Shown here: positions 62,301 through 64,000 of the stretch, piece after piece
How positions within the stretch are numbered: the first letter of the stretch is position 1
Layout: every line of letters starts with the position of its first letter
Assembly: GCA_030068145.1 (NCBI GenBank)
Contig: JAPJBO010000848.1
Location: 35,496 to 99,495, forward strand
DNA from: Diplonema papillatum
Lineage: Eukaryota > Euglenozoa > Diplonemea > Diplonemida > Diplonemidae
Reading direction: 5' to 3'
Length of the DNA: 64,000 nt
Notes under the pieces: model-generated
Databases searched by the model: none
Seen by the model: only the letters and a program-made list of their open reading frames with translations
Told to the model about the DNA's origin: nothing
Position numbers and translations under genes: made by a program

Positions 62301-64000
62301 TCCACCTCGGCGTCGTCCACGTGGTCATCTCCCAAAGTCGCTTCACGCACGTGGGGGTTTCGACGTACGGCTTCCAGGAGCTCCTTGGCTCCCTCAATGC
62401 CAACCAGATTATTTCTCAAACCGACAACTTCCAAAGGAACATTCAGCCTCACCACACGAGAAGCCATGAAAGCACCCTCGTTGCCCACGGCAAGTCCGGG
62501 ACGTGCGTGAGTCTTTCTGAACTCTGCAGCAACGCACCAGAAGGGCGTTGCAGGTTTGTTACTGTCTTCTTCGGAAGGATAGCCTGCCAGTTGCATGTGA
62601 ATCCGATCTTCAGTTCCTCTCTTGCCAAAGATCCGCAACCTATCGACGCGTCGCCCTACCAGGTGCCTAGCGGCTTCCAGTACCTTTCTCGAAGGCTCGC
62701 ATTGCTCTTGTTGCAAAGGAATGTTGTGTGGAATTAGTGCCATTGCCGCCAAGCGACCTATTTTAGCCAGCTCATCATCAGTTTCTGTTTCGAAGCCGTT
62801 TTGGTCGACGAGGGTGTTCGCGATATACTTCAAGGAAGAGATGCGAGGACAATCTACCTCGTCATTTACGTATTTGACAAGCGTGTTGCGTTCTAGTGCA
62901 AACGTGGCTTCGTCAAACGAAACACTATTCACGCAGTGAAGGTCCAGCTTGTCGGTGCATTTCATACAAGTGTAGTACTTCTTCGTCTTGATTTCCTTGT
63001 CGCAAATCGCGCAACTATGAGCTTCAGCTGCCTCTACGTTGGCGACAGTCATGACATGATCACTCGAACAACGAGGAGCCAACAAGTTGCTGGAATCAGC
63101 GTGTACCGCTTTCACCGTCGGCGGTGCAAACTCTCCCATTTTTGGCCACTCTCCAAGTAGATATTCCGACTCGAGGATGACTTCCTTGTCCGATACCAGA
63201 GCAAACTGGAAGACCCACTTGCCGTCTTCCCACCGGATTTCCCCTACGCCTTCATTGATAGGGTAAAAAATAAGGTCGTCATCGTTCTGGTACAACCCCG
63301 TAGCTTGGCCTTCGGCGGCTACTCCTCCTGACACCTTGATCGTCTTCACACCATGCGTACCTGGTCTTCCATCAGGAGCTTCTGAAGCATACAACAGATG
63401 TTGTGGCTGTTCGTCCTCACTGACTGGTGTCATAGAACTGCGAGCTTGCTCGAAGACGTCAAGCCACTTCTCATCACACATCGGGTTGTTCCAAGCCGAC
63501 GATCCTTCAATGGGGCAGCCTACAGTCGGCTCATGGAAGAATACTTGCCACTTCGATGGCACTTCACCTACCTTGTTGTGTGAGAGCGACAGTTCAAGGC
63601 ACTTGTTCCCTTTGAGCGCTGCCTCAGCTTGAAACACCACAGAGGCCGCCGCCGTGGTCTTTGCCAACGGCAGCAGTCTCCTCACGAGAAGGCAGTACAT
63701 CGCAGTCTCTGACACTTCTTCGAGTGTAAACAGTTGCAGGTTTTCCTTTCCAAGGATCTGGGCCTGCTCTTTGGTAAGTGCCTCCGTCACGCGAAAACAC
63801 GTGTTGTTCTTGTACAAAAGTTCTGCCTCGCGCGCGAACCGAGAAAACGGTTTGACGGGCACACACGTCGTCCCATGCATCGTGAAGACTGCCGCCGCTG
63901 ATTCTCCTTTAGCGAAAGCAGCCGCTACGCCTTGGTCTTCACTCGTCGACGAATACTGCGCCCAAACTAACACACGGCCTGTGTCGTACACATCACGTGA
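59343..64000 (-). CDS. ADP-ribosyltransferase-fold, C1-like zinc finger, ankyrin-repeat protein (5' end outside window)
   Basis: A 4.3-kb exon (64000-59726, open at the window edge) splices in phase 0 (GTATCA donor, CAAACACAACAG acceptor) to 59570-59343; about 1,500 residues are visible. Counting from the first Val (codon at 63991), YSSTSEDQGVAAAFA (13-27) and REAELLY (54-60) are the STS and ExE motifs of an arginine-type ADP-ribosyltransferase; the catalytic Arg lies off the window. At 312-353, H..CAICDKEI..YYTCMKCTDKLDLHC is a C1/DC1-like zinc finger. A leucine-rich segment follows (VVGLRNNLVGIEGAKELLEA). From about 640 to the end are ankyrin repeats (KRSLHHACEAGQ, GNTPLHSACMS, GDTALHEAARHR). 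The splice rebuilds one repeat exactly: ITAQLL joins IDCGASLTIVNNARRTPLHE. It may modify proteins by ADP-ribosylation, with ankyrin repeats choosing targets; substrate unknown. Confidence 0.9.

Overview
The window looks like nuclear DNA of a unicellular eukaryote, probably a flagellate. Protein genes are split by GT-AG introns. One gene carries a kinesin-9-like motor region, a PH domain and an ADA2-type SWIRM domain. Two genes encode pantothenate-biosynthesis enzymes with basic, mitochondrial-type N-termini. Fragments of a eukaryotic large-subunit rRNA are present, and most of the DNA is tandem or dispersed repeat. I cannot name the species. A repeat-rich protist such as a diplonemid-like euglenozoan would fit, but that is a guess.

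Layout. 0-7.8 kb is repeat-rich, with a foldback-type element at 785-2033 and an inverted LSU rRNA fragment at 6.6 kb. 7.9-17.5 kb (minus) is one nine-exon gene whose exon phases all agree: degenerate kinesin motor, coiled coil, PH, SWIRM. An antisense LSU rRNA fragment sits in one of its introns. 17.5-26 kb has no gene I can support; it holds a second foldback element (21.27-23.36 kb) and dispersed repeats. At 26 kb a plus-strand exon and a minus-strand exon appear to converge. 28.9-31.5 kb holds an unidentified plus-strand gene between long TAC microsatellites, with a tandem copy that has lost most of its coding part. 32.4-38.1 kb (minus) is a PanB-PanE fusion gene surrounded by partial copies of its own exons. 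39.1-43.6 kb holds a TIR element with a TA target duplication and a 3.5-kb 30-bp minisatellite lying inside a decayed panB first exon. 43.7-47.7 kb (minus) is a coiled-coil protein gene with three partial copies of its last exon. 47.7-52.4 kb is tandem repeat. 53.2-55.6 kb (minus) is a second, single-domain PanB gene, again with a decayed copy of its last exon next to it. 56-58.9 kb is repeats plus a frameshifted ORF. 59.3-64 kb (minus, open at the window end) encodes an ADP-ribosyltransferase-fold, zinc-finger, ankyrin-repeat protein.

The five well-supported genes are all on the minus strand. Two of them (PanB-PanE and PanB) act in one pathway: ketoisovalerate to ketopantoate to pantoate. 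Their PanB parts share an intron at the same codon and phase. The recurring theme is local duplication of exon-containing segments and growth of tandem arrays inside introns, often directly against splice sites. Minus-strand 5' splice sites cluster on GTAYGC rather than GTAAGT, and 3' splice sites are preceded by C/A-rich rather than T-rich sequence.
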